Notes: generated by a model not told the origin, from the letters alone. Positions 48,953 through 57,555 are shown, counted from the first letter of the stretch. The stretch: 64,000 bases of DNA from Dyadobacter sp. UC 10 (GCF_008369915.1 NZ_VSRN01000001.1:2202001-2266000); one strand, 5' to 3'. Program-made: numbers and translations.

Positions 48953-51712
48953 ATGTTGAGTAACAAAATTTTTATTGGTGCGGGTGCTCTGATCGTTGCT
49001 GTATCTTCCTTTTTCTGGCTCTCTGGTTCTTCCGGCTCTTCATCGGTGGATTATAATGCCGACGTAAAGCCTATCCTGAATAAACATTGCATGGGTTGCC
49101 ACGGGGGAGTGAAAAAGGCGGGGGATGTGAGTTTCCTTTTTGAGCACGAAATGCTGGAACCCGGCAAGTCGGGTAAGATACCTGTCGTGCGCGGTGACGC
49201 GGATGCCAGCGAGATGATCCGGCGGATATTGACCGACGATCCTGACGAAAGAATGCCCAAAAACGGCACGCCTTTGACGGAACAGGAAGTTGATATCCTC
49301 AAAAAATGGATCAATCAGGGCGCTAAGTGGGAAACGCATTGGTCTTACAAAAAGATAGAGAAGCCGGAGGTGCCTTCGCTGAACAGTTTTAGTAATCTTT
49401 TCGGGTTACTTAATACCGGCGATAAAAAGTGGGTAACCAATGAGATCGACCATTTTGTTCTGGACAAATTAAAAGACAAGGGACTCGAAGTTTCCGCAGA
49501 AGCCGATCGCGCTACATTGATCCGCCGCGTAAGTCTGGACTTGACCGGCTTGCCGCCCACTGAAAAGCAGGTAGCCGATTTTGTAAATGATAAGTCTGAA
49601 AATGCCTACGAAAAAGTGGTCGACAGGCTGCTGAAATCGCCCGGTTACGGTGAACGCTGGACTTCTATGTGGATGGACCTGGCGAGATATGCGGATACAA
49701 AAGGCTACGAAAGCGACGGCGGGCGGACGATGTGGCGTTACCGGGATTATGTGGTCAAATCTTTCAATCAGGACAAACCTTTCGACAAATTCACGATCGA
49801 GCAGCTTGCCGGGGATTTGCTTGAAAAAGACAAAGACGGTTTCCCGCTGGAAGAGAATATGATCGCGACCGGCTACCACCGCAATACGATGACCAATAAT
49901 GAAGGTGGTACCGACGATGAAGAATTTCGCACCGCGGCTCAGATCGACCGGGTGAACACGACCTGGGAAGTGTGGCAGGGAACCACTTTTGCCTGCATTC
50001 AATGTCACAGCCACCCGTACGATCCTATTCCGCACGAAGATTATTACAAATACATGGCGTTTTTCAATAATACGCGGGACGAAGATGTGTGGGATGAATG
50101 GCCTAAGCTGCGGTTTTATAAAGGCGAGGATTCAGCCAGAGTAGAGCGGGTGAAAAGCTGGATCCGGCAGACCAAACCGGAGCAACTGCCGGAAGTAACG
50201 CAGTTTATGAAGGTCATGGAGCCGAAGATCAATGCGCATAATTTTGTAAAAGGCGACCAGTCGACGGTACTGTTGATTTCTTACTATGGTGTAAAAAACA
50301 ATGGAAACGCCCGCATTTCTCAGGTAAACCTGACAGGTGCTGACAATGTGGTAATGAATGTTGCTACCAAGGCTGAGAATGCGGTACTAAGTCTTCACCT
50401 GGACAAATTGGACGGTCCGGTGATTGCTGAGATCAAGGTACCTGCAAGAGATTCTGTGATCATCGCGCCGCTCGCTAAAACTTCGGGTAAACACGATATT
50501 TATCTTTCTCTGAAAAGTCCGAAATCGCCCGAAGAATGGGTGCGGATTACCTGGATGTCTTTTCAAAAAGCATTGCCGGGTAGTGATAAACCTGAATATC
50601 AGCAGATCGTAGCGGATTATACCACTTTGTTGACGCACCAGGCAGAGAGTATGCCGGTGATCTGGGAAGGGAAGGGTGATTTTGCGAGAAAAACCAATGT
50701 TTTTGTAAGAGGGAACTGGATGGTGAAAGGTGCAGAAGTGCAGCCAGACGTACCCAAGCTGCTGGCGCCAATGCCGAACGACGCCCCGAAAGACCGGGTA
50801 GGACTGGCGAAATGGATCGTAAGCCGCGACAATGCATTGACTTCACGCGTGATTGTAAACCGCTTCTGGGAGCAATTGTTTGGCAAAGGTATTGTGGAAA
50901 CGGTGGAAGATTTCGGTTCGCAGGGCGCAGAACCCACACATCCCGAGTTGCTCGACTGGCTGGCGGTTAAGTTTATGGAAGAGGATAAATGGAGCATTAA
51001 AAAGATGCTGAAAACGATCGTCATGTCATCGACTTACAGACAGAGCTCGAAAACCGATGAAAACAGGCTCGAAAAAGATCCCTACAATATCTGGATCTCC
51101 CGGGGGCCGCGCGTGCGTTTGAGCGCCGAGCAGGTACGTGACCAGGCTTTGGCGTGCAGTGGTTTGATTTCGGATAAAATGTACGGTCCGGGCGTTATGC
51201 CGCCTCAGCCCGACAAGATCTGGCAATCACCTTACAGTGGTGAAAAATGGGTTTTGAGCGAAGGCGAAGACAGATATCGCCGGGGAGTTTACACTTATTG
51301 GAAACGTACCGCGCCTTATCCTTCGATGGTCACTTTCGACGCGCCGAGCCGCGAATTCTGCCAATCCCGCCGGATTTTGACCAATACTCCTTTGCAGGCA
51401 CTGGTCACATTGAACGATCCGGTATACCTGGAAGCGGCGGAAAGTTTAGCCAATAAAATGCAAAAAAGAGGCAAAACGCCAGAGCAGCAGCTGAAAGAAG
51501 GGTATCGCATGCTTACTTTCCAGCCTATTGAACAGAAGAACCTGAATGTGCTGGTAAAAATATATCAGGAGGCATTGGACGCTTACCAGAAAAAGCCGGT
51601 AGAAGCGGACAGTATCCTGGCTTATGGAAAAGAGAGAACGCCAGAGCTGGCAGCTTTGACTATTTCAGCGAATGTGATGCTGAATCTCGATAACGTGATT
51701 ACGAAAGAGTAA
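48953..51712 (+). CDS. PSCyt1/DUF1549/DUF1553 cytochrome-type protein
   Basis: 919 residues with an N-terminal signal anchor (GAGALIVAVSSFFWL). First domain PSCyt1: YNADVKPILNKHCMGCHGG with the haem-type motif Cys46-x-x-Cys49-His50. Second domain DUF1549: NEIDHFVLDKLKDKGLEVSAEADRATLIRRVSLDLTGLPPTEKQV through a second CxxCH motif (ACIQCHSHPYDPIPHEDYYKYMAFF). C-terminal DUF1553: RVGLAKWIVSRDNALTSRVIVNRFWEQLFGKGIV. Proteins of this layout are abundant in Planctomycetes and some Bacteroidota and are thought to act in periplasmic redox steps; no reaction is established. Follows susD on the same strand; partner of the DUF1501 gene. Confidence 0.92.
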   Translation: MLSNKIFIGAGALIVAVSSFFWLSGSSGSSSVDYNADVKPILNKHCMGCHGGVKKAGDVSFLFEHEMLEPGKSGKIPVVRGDADASEMIRRILTDDPDERMPKNGTPLTEQEVDILKKWINQGAKWETHWSYKKIEKPEVPSLNSFSNLFGLLNTGDKKWVTNEIDHFVLDKLKDKGLEVSAEADRATLIRRVSLDLTGLPPTEKQVADFVNDKSENAYEKVVDRLLKSPGYGERWTSMWMDLARYADTKGYESDGGRTMWRYRDYVVKSFNQDKPFDKFTIEQLAGDLLEKDKDGFPLEENMIATGYHRNTMTNNEGGTDDEEFRTAAQIDRVNTTWEVWQGTTFACIQCHSHPYDPIPHEDYYKYMAFFNNTRDEDVWDEWPKLRFYKGEDSARVERVKSWIRQTKPEQLPEVTQFMKVMEPKINAHNFVKGDQSTVLLISYYGVKNNGNARISQVNLTGADNVVMNVATKAENAVLSLHLDKLDGPVIAEIKVPARDSVIIAPLAKTSGKHDIYLSLKSPKSPEEWVRITWMSFQKALPGSDKPEYQQIVADYTTLLTHQAESMPVIWEGKGDFARKTNVFVRGNWMVKGAEVQPDVPKLLAPMPNDAPKDRVGLAKWIVSRDNALTSRVIVNRFWEQLFGKGIVETVEDFGSQGAEPTHPELLDWLAVKFMEEDKWSIKKMLKTIVMSSTYRQSSKTDENRLEKDPYNIWISRGPRVRLSAEQVRDQALACSGLISDKMYGPGVMPPQPDKIWQSPYSGEKWVLSEGEDRYRRGVYTYWKRTAPYPSMVTFDAPSREFCQSRRILTNTPLQALVTLNDPVYLEAAESLANKMQKRGKTPEQQLKEGYRMLTFQPIEQKNLNVLVKIYQEALDAYQKKPVEADSILAYGKERTPELAALTISANVMLNLDNVITKE

Positions 51713-51789
51713 GGCTCTTTAACCGGGGTGCCTCTTTGCCGTGTGGCCTGGGCGATTTGCCTTTTTACGGTGTGCCCCGCCCCCTAATA

Positions 51790-51929
51790 CCGTCGACGGA
51801 AGTCGACGGAAATTGAATTTGGGGTTTGCCCGGGCTTCTGCCCTGGGTAAATGCAGAATAGATCAGGATTAAGGGCGAAGCCCGAAAATCAGCAACAAAA
51901 AATCAATTGCCCCGGGCTTCAGCCCGGGG
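51790..51929. repeat. Cluster of REP-like palindromes
   Basis: Four palindromes in 140 bases: CCGTCGAC-GGAA-GTCGACGG (51790-51809), CCCGGGC-TTCT-GCCCTGGG (51829-51847), GGGC-GAA-GCCC (51873-51883) and CCCCGGGCTTCAGCCCGGGG (51910-51929). The first is related to the element at 10852. The last lies within 10 bases of the DUF1501 start and creates a false N-terminal extension of that gene. Confidence 0.75.
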
Positions 51930-51939
51930 ATACAGAGAG

Positions 51940-53415
51940 ATGGAAAAGCTAACAAGGGAATTACAACATGCGACATTGCTGCATCAGACGAGGCGGCATT
52001 TTTTGCAGTCGGTAGGATTTGGACTGGGTGCATTGGGATTGGGGAAGATGCTGGATTCTTGCGGTACTTCTTCTGCGGCTGATGGCCCGGTGGGTAATAC
52101 TGCCAAATCGCGGATTCCGCAATTTGCGCCCAAGGCGAAGCGGGTGATTTATATTCACATGGCCGGCGCTCCCTCCCAGCTTGAGCTTTTTGATTATAAG
52201 CCGGAGCTGATGAAATATCACGGGAAAGATTGCCCTGCGGAGTTTCTGGAAGGCAAAAAATTTGCTTTTATCCAGGGAGTACCCAAAATGCTGGGGCCGC
52301 AAAGTCGCTTTGCTCAATATGGACAATCGGGAGCCTGGATGTCGGATTACGTGCCTTATCTGCAGACGGTAGCCGATGAGATCACATTCCTCAAAGCCAT
52401 GCATACCGATCAGTTCAATCACGCGCCTGCGCAGTTGCTGATGCACACGGGAAGTCCGAGGTTGGGCCGGCCTAGCCTGGGAGCATGGTCTGTGTATGGT
52501 TTGGGATCAGAAAATCAAAATCTTCCTGGATTCATTGTACTCGCCTCGGGTGGACAGCAACCCGACGCAGGCAAAAGTGTATTTGGAAGCGGTTTCCTTC
52601 CTTCGGTATACCAGGGTGTGCAGTGCCGGACCGGCGGCGACCCGGTACTTTACGTGAGCGATCCGAGCGGCATGAACCGCGATATGCGCAAGCAGACTAT
52701 CGAAGCCATCAACGAAATCAATAAGCAGACTTACGAAGATGTAAAAGATCCGGAAATCCTCACAAGGATTAGCCAATATGAGATGGCCTTCCGGATGCAA
52801 ATGTCCGTACCAGAGGTAATGGATGTTTCTAAAGAGCCGCAATTCATCCTGGATATGTACGGTGTTAAGCCCGGTGATGGGACTTTCGCCATGAACTGTC
52901 TGCTGGCGCGGAAGCTGGTTGAAAACGATGTGCGGTTTGTGCAGCTCTTTGACTGGGGTTGGGACGGACACGGAACCTCGAAAGACCACAATGTGGAAGG
53001 CGGCCTTCGCCAGAAATGCCGCGAGTCGGATCAACCGGTTGCAGCATTGATCAAAGATTTGAAGATGCGCGGCCTTTTAGAAGAAACCCTCATAATCTGG
53101 GGTGCAGAATTTGGCAGAACGCCGATGCAGGAGAATAGAAACGGACTTGTAATGCCTTATATGGGTCGCGATCACCATTTGGATGCATTCACGATGTGGA
53201 TGGCGGGCGGCGGGGTGAAGCAGGGTTTCTCGCACGGCGAGACAGATGAACTTGGTTACTATGGTACCAAAGGCAGGGTGCATGTACATGATTTGCAAGC
53301 TACTATCCTGCATTTGATGGGTTTTGATCACGAAAAATTTACCTATCCGTTCCAGGGAAGAAACTTCCGGCTTACCGACACGGAAGGAAAAGTTGTTAAA
53401 GAGGTACTCGCTTAG
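51940..53415 (+). CDS. DUF1501-family protein (sulfatase/phosphatase-like fold)
   Basis: 491 residues from the ATG at 51940. An in-frame TTG further upstream lies inside a REP palindrome and adds only repeat-encoded residues (PRASARGY), so I reject it. A Tat-like signal is present (RRHFLQSVGFGLGALGLGKMLDSCG). The DUF1501 core shows AKRVIYIHMAGAPSQLELFDYKPEL, AMHTDQFNHAPAQLLMHTGSPRLGRPSLGAWSVYGLGSENQNLPGFIVL, and FVQLFDWGWDGHGTSKDHNVEGGLRQKC. DUF1501 proteins have an alkaline-phosphatase-like fold and are commonly encoded beside PSCyt1/DUF1549/DUF1553 proteins. The reaction is not established. It is directly behind that partner here. Confidence 0.9.
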   Translation: MEKLTRELQHATLLHQTRRHFLQSVGFGLGALGLGKMLDSCGTSSAADGPVGNTAKSRIPQFAPKAKRVIYIHMAGAPSQLELFDYKPELMKYHGKDCPAEFLEGKKFAFIQGVPKMLGPQSRFAQYGQSGAWMSDYVPYLQTVADEITFLKAMHTDQFNHAPAQLLMHTGSPRLGRPSLGAWSVYGLGSENQNLPGFIVLASGGQQPDAGKSVFGSGFLPSVYQGVQCRTGGDPVLYVSDPSGMNRDMRKQTIEAINEINKQTYEDVKDPEILTRISQYEMAFRMQMSVPEVMDVSKEPQFILDMYGVKPGDGTFAMNCLLARKLVENDVRFVQLFDWGWDGHGTSKDHNVEGGLRQKCRESDQPVAALIKDLKMRGLLEETLIIWGAEFGRTPMQENRNGLVMPYMGRDHHLDAFTMWMAGGGVKQGFSHGETDELGYYGTKGRVHVHDLQATILHLMGFDHEKFTYPFQGRNFRLTDTEGKVVKEVLA

Positions 53416-53425
53416 AAATTAAATA

Positions 53426-53746
53426 ATGGAGAACACAACAGTGAAAGCTTTCCGGATGCAGTTAAAGCCGGGTTTTGAAAAAGAATACAAAAAGCGGCAC
53501 GACGAAATCTGGCCGGAACTGTCTGAACTCTTAAAAAATGCGGGCGTACTGGAATACTACATTTTTTTAGACGAAAGAACGCTGGCTCTTTTTGCTTTTC
53601 AAAAACTGAGGGAAAATGATACCACCTCCGTGCTCGCCGCATTGCCGATTATGAAAAAATGGTGGGACTTTATGGCGGATATAATGGATGTAAACATAGA
53701 TAATTCGCCCCAGGCGTTCAGTCTTCCCGAGGTTTTCAGATTGTAA
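53426..53746 (+). CDS. L-rhamnose mutarotase-like protein (RhaM/YiiL)
   Basis: 106 residues of the L-rhamnose mutarotase family, which interconverts alpha and beta anomers of L-rhamnose or other deoxy sugars. Marks are AFRMQLKPGFEKEYKKRHDEIWPELSELLKNAGVLEYYIFLDERTLALFAF and MKKWWDFMADIMDVNIDNSPQAFSLPEVFRL; the His in YKKRHDEIWP is the conserved catalytic-site residue of the family. Length is normal. It starts 10 bases after the DUF1501 stop, so the same transcript is likely. Its presence hints that the substrate of the locus contains rhamnose, fucose or a similar sugar; that is inference. Confidence 0.9.
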   Translation: MENTTVKAFRMQLKPGFEKEYKKRHDEIWPELSELLKNAGVLEYYIFLDERTLALFAFQKLRENDTTSVLAALPIMKKWWDFMADIMDVNIDNSPQAFSLPEVFRL

Positions 53747-53791
53747 AAAATTAATACACACATATTTAAGATTGATACTAAACCCCTGATC

Positions 53792-55285
53792 ATGCATTAC
53801 ATTTTACTTCAGGACTCTGCCTGGGCTACGTTTATTGGCAGGTTTCACCCTGCAATCGTCCATTTTCCCATTGGTTTTTTATTGATTGCGGCTGTACTTG
53901 AACTGGGCAGGCGTTGGGGCAAAATCAACGTCAGCGAGGGTACAGTTGTGTTTATACTACTCTGGTCTGCCATTACCTCGACCTTTGCATGTATTGCGGG
54001 TTATCTGCTTTCATTAACAGGCGGCTATGATGTTGAACTACTCGACAACCACATGTGGAAAGGAATCGGCGTCGCTGCTTTTGCATGGGTCGCCTGGCTC
54101 GTCAAATCCGACCGGCTCTCGAAAGCAATACCTTCCGGTAAGGTGGTTTATCTCCCGGCTATTTTAATCGCAACAGTTCTTACGCTGAGTGCCGGCCACG
54201 ATGGCGGCTCGCTGACGCACGGGGAAGGTTACCTCACCCAATATACTCCTGAGCCTTTCCGCGGACTGGCAGGTTTGCCCCCGATAGAAGAGAAACCTAC
54301 TGAAATAAAGCCAATTGCGGATGTACAGCAGGCTGTTGTTTATGCCGATATTGTGCAGCCGATCCTCCAAGCAAAATGTACCCAATGCCACAACGCCAGC
54401 AAAAGCAAAGGCGACCTCCGCATGGACCAGCTTGCGTTGCTGATGAAAGGTGGCGAAGGCGGGCCTGCATTAGTTGCCGGTAAAGGGGCCGAAAGCGATA
54501 TGATTAAAAGGTGTCTGCTGCCCGAAAGCGACGATGATCATATGCCGCCAAAAGGCAAGCCGCAATTAACGACCGATCAGATCGCACTCCTTTCGTGGTG
54601 GATCGACCAGGGCGCTTCGGCTGACAAAAAAGTATCCCAAATGACTGTTTCGGAAGCGGTTAAGCCTGCATTGGCGTCGTTGGGAAAGGAAGCACCAGCG
54701 GGTACTGGCGCGGCGACAGCATCGGCGGTATTGAGTTTGAAAGTCCCTGAGGCCAATAACCAGGCAGTCGAAAATCTGAGGAAAACGGGGCTGATCGTCA
54801 ATACACTGTCCCAGGATCAGAACCTATTGGAAATCAGCGCAGTAAATTTGCCCGGGTTTAGTGATAAACAAATGGAGCTACTGCAACCTGTTGCGCAGCA
54901 GATTACCTGGCTAAAACTCGGCGGCACGAAAATCACGGACGCGGCATTGCAGCAGATCGCCAAATTTCCGAATCTCAGCAAGCTGCACATTGAACATACC
55001 GGCATTACCGACAAAGGTATTGTAGCATTAAAATCACTTCCTTATCTGGAATACATCAATATCGTGGATACCAAGGTTGGCGATGAAGGTTTGAAAACGG
55101 TGGCCGGCATGAAGGCGTTGCGTTCGATTTATGTGTGGCAGTCGGCGGTTACGGACAGTGCGGTGAGCCAGGTCGGCAAGCAAAACCCCAACCTGTTGGT
55201 AGTGAATGGATTCAATGAGGCGGCGGTAGCGCAATTCCTGAAAGCCGGGGACACAACGGGCAAAGAAGAAGTCAAAAAACAATAA
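53792..55285 (+). CDS. DUF2231-type membrane protein with cytochrome (PSCyt1) domain and LRR
   Basis: 497 residues. N-terminal membrane part (RFHPAIVHFPIGFLLIAAVLEL, then FILLWSAITSTFACIAGYLL, IGVAAFAWVAWL and LPAILIATVLTLSAG): four spans of the DUF2231 type. Next a cytochrome-type PSCyt1 domain with Cys196-x-x-Cys199-His200 (PILQAKCTQCHNASKSKGDLRMD) and MPPKGKPQLTTDQIALLSWWIDQGA. From about residue 355 come leucine-rich repeats (LKLGGTKITDAALQQIAKFPNLSKLHIEHTGITDKGIVALKSLPYLEYINIVDTKVGDEGLKTV). It could pass electrons from the periplasmic reactions of the locus to the respiratory chain. The role is inferred. Confidence 0.88.
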   Translation: MHYILLQDSAWATFIGRFHPAIVHFPIGFLLIAAVLELGRRWGKINVSEGTVVFILLWSAITSTFACIAGYLLSLTGGYDVELLDNHMWKGIGVAAFAWVAWLVKSDRLSKAIPSGKVVYLPAILIATVLTLSAGHDGGSLTHGEGYLTQYTPEPFRGLAGLPPIEEKPTEIKPIADVQQAVVYADIVQPILQAKCTQCHNASKSKGDLRMDQLALLMKGGEGGPALVAGKGAESDMIKRCLLPESDDDHMPPKGKPQLTTDQIALLSWWIDQGASADKKVSQMTVSEAVKPALASLGKEAPAGTGAATASAVLSLKVPEANNQAVENLRKTGLIVNTLSQDQNLLEISAVNLPGFSDKQMELLQPVAQQITWLKLGGTKITDAALQQIAKFPNLSKLHIEHTGITDKGIVALKSLPYLEYINIVDTKVGDEGLKTVAGMKALRSIYVWQSAVTDSAVSQVGKQNPNLLVVNGFNEAAVAQFLKAGDTTGKEEVKKQ

Positions 55286-55286
55286 C

Positions 55287-56210
55287 ATGAACCGTCGGAA
55301 ATTTATGAGCAGTGCGATCGCCACAGCGGGAGTATTAACGGGCTTTGAGGCTATCTCGGATGCGGAAAAAGCGCCTTTTCAATTCGCAGACAAGTTTTCT
55401 TTGAAAATATTCGGTACCAACTGGGGCTTCGCGGGCAACACCGACGCTTTCTGCGCAGCTGTTAAAAAAGAAGGGTACGACGGGCTGGAAATCTGGTGGC
55501 CGGGAACAAAGGAAAAGCGGAACGAGCTGCTTGCGGCGTTGAAAAAATATAGTTTGGACGTAGGATTTTTGTGCGGGTCGGGAGAAAGGGAATATGCTGC
55601 GCATCTGGATGTTTTCAAGAAACAGATTGATGCAGCGACCACTGAATTTGAGCAAAAACCATTGTATATCAATTGTCACAGCGGAAAGGATTTCTTTAAC
55701 TACGAACAAAATAAAGCATTTATAGACCATACCACTGCAGCTACTGCGAAGAGCGGTATACCTATTTACCACGAAACGCATCGCGGAAGAATGCTTTTTG
55801 CTGCGCATATTGCAAAGGATTTTATGGAGAAAAATCCGGAGCTAAAACTGACGCTGGATATTTCACACTGGTGTAATGTGCACGAAAGCCTGTTGCAGGA
55901 TCAGCAGGAAACAATCAAACTCGCATTGTCACGCACGGGCCACATTCACTCCCGCATCGGGCATGAAGAGGGGCCGCAGGTGAACGATCCGCGTGCACCG
56001 GAATGGGAAGCAACTGTTAAAGCACACCTGGCCTGGTGGGACGCAGTGGTGGAACAAAAGGTAAAAAATGGCGAAACGCTGACCGTTTTAACCGAATTCG
56101 GCCCGCCTCATTACTTACCCACGGTGCCATTTACCAATCAGCCACTGGCAGATCAATGGGCAATTAACGTGCATATGATGCATTTATTCAGAAAACGATA
56201 TTTGAAATAA
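55287..56210 (+). CDS. Sugar phosphate isomerase/epimerase family (TIM barrel), with Tat-like signal
   Basis: 307 residues. A twin-arginine-like signal (NRRKFMSSAIATAGVLTG) means that it is probably exported. The AP endonuclease 2-like TIM barrel shows FGTNWGFAGNTDAFCAAVKKEGYDGLEIWWPG, LYINCHSGKDFFN, IPIYHETHRGRMLFAA, LTLDISHWCNVHE and GHIHSRIGHEEGPQVNDPR. Metal-binding His, Glu and Asp residues are visible in HETH, DISHW and HIHSRIGHEE. The substrate is unknown. It starts one base after the stop of the cytochrome-LRR gene, so co-translation is likely, and it belongs to the same sugar-processing locus. Confidence 0.87.
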   Translation: MNRRKFMSSAIATAGVLTGFEAISDAEKAPFQFADKFSLKIFGTNWGFAGNTDAFCAAVKKEGYDGLEIWWPGTKEKRNELLAALKKYSLDVGFLCGSGEREYAAHLDVFKKQIDAATTEFEQKPLYINCHSGKDFFNYEQNKAFIDHTTAATAKSGIPIYHETHRGRMLFAAHIAKDFMEKNPELKLTLDISHWCNVHESLLQDQQETIKLALSRTGHIHSRIGHEEGPQVNDPRAPEWEATVKAHLAWWDAVVEQKVKNGETLTVLTEFGPPHYLPTVPFTNQPLADQWAINVHMMHLFRKRYLK

Positions 56211-56213
56211 ATA

Positions 56214-56654
56214 ATGAAGAACACGCACTTTCTGGTCGCGCCAAATGAAACGGAGGTACAGAAAACCTTTCACGCCGCTGTCATCGCACATATTGACGGA
56301 AAAAGCGCGCTGGCTATCAAAGACTTTCACAACCAGATCTCGGAGGCACTGCAATTTCCTGATTACGAAGGCACCACTCTGGAAGAACTCGACGAAATGC
56401 TGAATGACCTTTCCTGGATCGGTTCGAAGCAGATCATTATTTACATCAGCAATTCGGAGGATTGGCTGTCCAAAGAAAAATCTCGCGAGAAGATCCTCAC
56501 GATCATCGATATGCTCGACGCAACAGCCGAAGACTGGAAGTGGCTTGACGACGAGGAAGGTGTCGACAAAAAAGAACTACGCATCATTTTCCAACAATCC
56601 GACCGCATTCAGGCGCTGCTGGAAGAGCAGGAGATTGTGTTTGGGGTTCTTTAG
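56214..56654 (+). CDS. Barstar-like ribonuclease inhibitor
   Basis: 146 residues, barstar family: DGKSALAIKDFHNQISEALQFPDYEGTTLEELDEMLNDLSWIGSKQIIIYISNSEDW has the barstar core order (helix, strand, then the L.D...W...L..L...). A longer acidic helical C-terminus (LDATAEDWKWLDDEEGVDKKELRIIFQQSDR) follows. Barstar inhibits the extracellular RNase barnase by covering its active site. No RNase gene is beside it in the window, so it is an orphan. It starts 3 bases after the isomerase stop; its role in this locus is unclear. It may guard against ribonuclease toxins of rivals. Confidence 0.82.
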   Translation: MKNTHFLVAPNETEVQKTFHAAVIAHIDGKSALAIKDFHNQISEALQFPDYEGTTLEELDEMLNDLSWIGSKQIIIYISNSEDWLSKEKSREKILTIIDMLDATAEDWKWLDDEEGVDKKELRIIFQQSDRIQALLEEQEIVFGVL

Positions 56655-56867
56655 GGGTTAGGGGTGGTTCGACGTTGTTGGGGATGGTTCGAAGTTGTCT
56701 GGTGTTGCTGTGGTTGTCATTTGTTGTCATTGATTGTCATTGATAGTTATATAGATTCATGTTCCTTATCCCCAACACCAAACCGTTCCGAACAACATCG
56801 AACCATCTCGAACAACACCGAACCGTTCCGAACAAAAAATGACCACTCCTGACCACAAATGACACCC
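56655..56867. repeat. Inverted word repeat, TTGTCATT and GGTTCGAAGTTGT families
   Basis: The gap between the convergent barstar and pnuC genes is filled by repeats. Left: TAGGGGTTAGGGGTGG, GGTTCGACGTTGTTGGGG, GGTTCGAAGTTGTCTGG, then TGTCATTTGTTGTCATTG. Right (56780-56865), mostly the inverse: ACCGTTCCGAACAACATCG, AACCATCTCGAACAACACCG, AAATGACCACTCCTGACC. A long imperfect hairpin could act as a two-way terminator. The TTGTCATT words match 19656-19788. Confidence 0.7.
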
Positions 56868-57488
56868 CTACACCCGTAACACATCCCTCCGCCACCTCAC
56901 ATAACCTATCATCGCCAGTATCAAAAATACGAAGTACAGAAATGCAGTGAGGTTTAATGCTTTGTAGAAGTAAAGGACCACATAACAGGCGTCGGCGAGG
57001 ATCCAGATAATCCAGTTTTCGAGGTATTTCCTGGCCAGCATCCATTGACCGATCAGGCTGGCGATGGTAAGTGCCGAGTCGAGATAGGTGAAACTCGCGT
57101 TGGTGAATTTTGCCAGTAAAAACCCCCATAATATACTCCCTACTACAAAAATGGCTGCGAAAACGGGGTATAGCTTTTTGGGTGTCAGACTTACCTTCAG
57201 CTCTTCGTGATTTGCCCCGCCGAATTTCCACATCCACCAGCCATAAATGCTCGTAAAAAAATAATAGCCCTGCAAACCTGTATCTGCATATAACCTTACC
57301 TGCCAGAAAACCGCCGCATACAAGAGTGCATTTACGATCCCGAAAAACCAGCTAATTACATTTTGTCGGGTATTGAGGTACACATAAATCGCGCCAGTCA
57401 CGAAACCGAGGATTTCCAGGGGCGTTGTGACGAATATTCCCAGGGAAATCATCTTATTAAGCCAGTCGATCATCAACTTCGCATTCAA
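56868..57488 (-). CDS. pnuC: PnuC-type nicotinamide riboside (or related) transporter
   Basis: 206 residues with seven to eight membrane spans, of the PnuC family, which brings nicotinamide riboside or thiamine-like nucleosides into the cell by facilitated diffusion. Marks: LEILGFVTGAIYVYLNTRQNVISWFFGIVNALLYAAVFWQVRLYADTGLQGYYFFTSIYGWWMWKFG and YLDSALTIASLIGQWMLARKYLENWIIWILADACYVVLYFYKALNLTAFLYFVFLILAMIGYVRW. No TPP-type or NAD-type riboswitch is evident upstream, so the substrate (NR or thiamine) is not decided. It is convergent with the barstar gene and divergent from mfd, with 229 bases between. Confidence 0.9.
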   Translation of the reverse strand: MNAKLMIDWLNKMISLGIFVTTPLEILGFVTGAIYVYLNTRQNVISWFFGIVNALLYAAVFWQVRLYADTGLQGYYFFTSIYGWWMWKFGGANHEELKVSLTPKKLYPVFAAIFVVGSILWGFLLAKFTNASFTYLDSALTIASLIGQWMLARKYLENWIIWILADACYVVLYFYKALNLTAFLYFVFLILAMIGYVRWRRDVLRV

Positions 57489-57555
57489 AAGTTAAAAAGT
57501 AAGCGGAATATGCGAATATAGGCACGAAATGGAAGTGTGTTAACAGAAGCGTAAC

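Noticed and set aside
51907..51939. N-terminal extension of the DUF1501 protein from a TTG start
   Set aside because: The added residues are encoded by the REP palindrome CCCCGGGCTTCAGCCCGGGG and are unlike family members; the ATG at 51940 gives the normal N-terminus.
56664..56852. 62-residue open frame on the plus strand behind barstar
   Set aside because: It is read from the inverted word repeats only, with biased low-complexity content.
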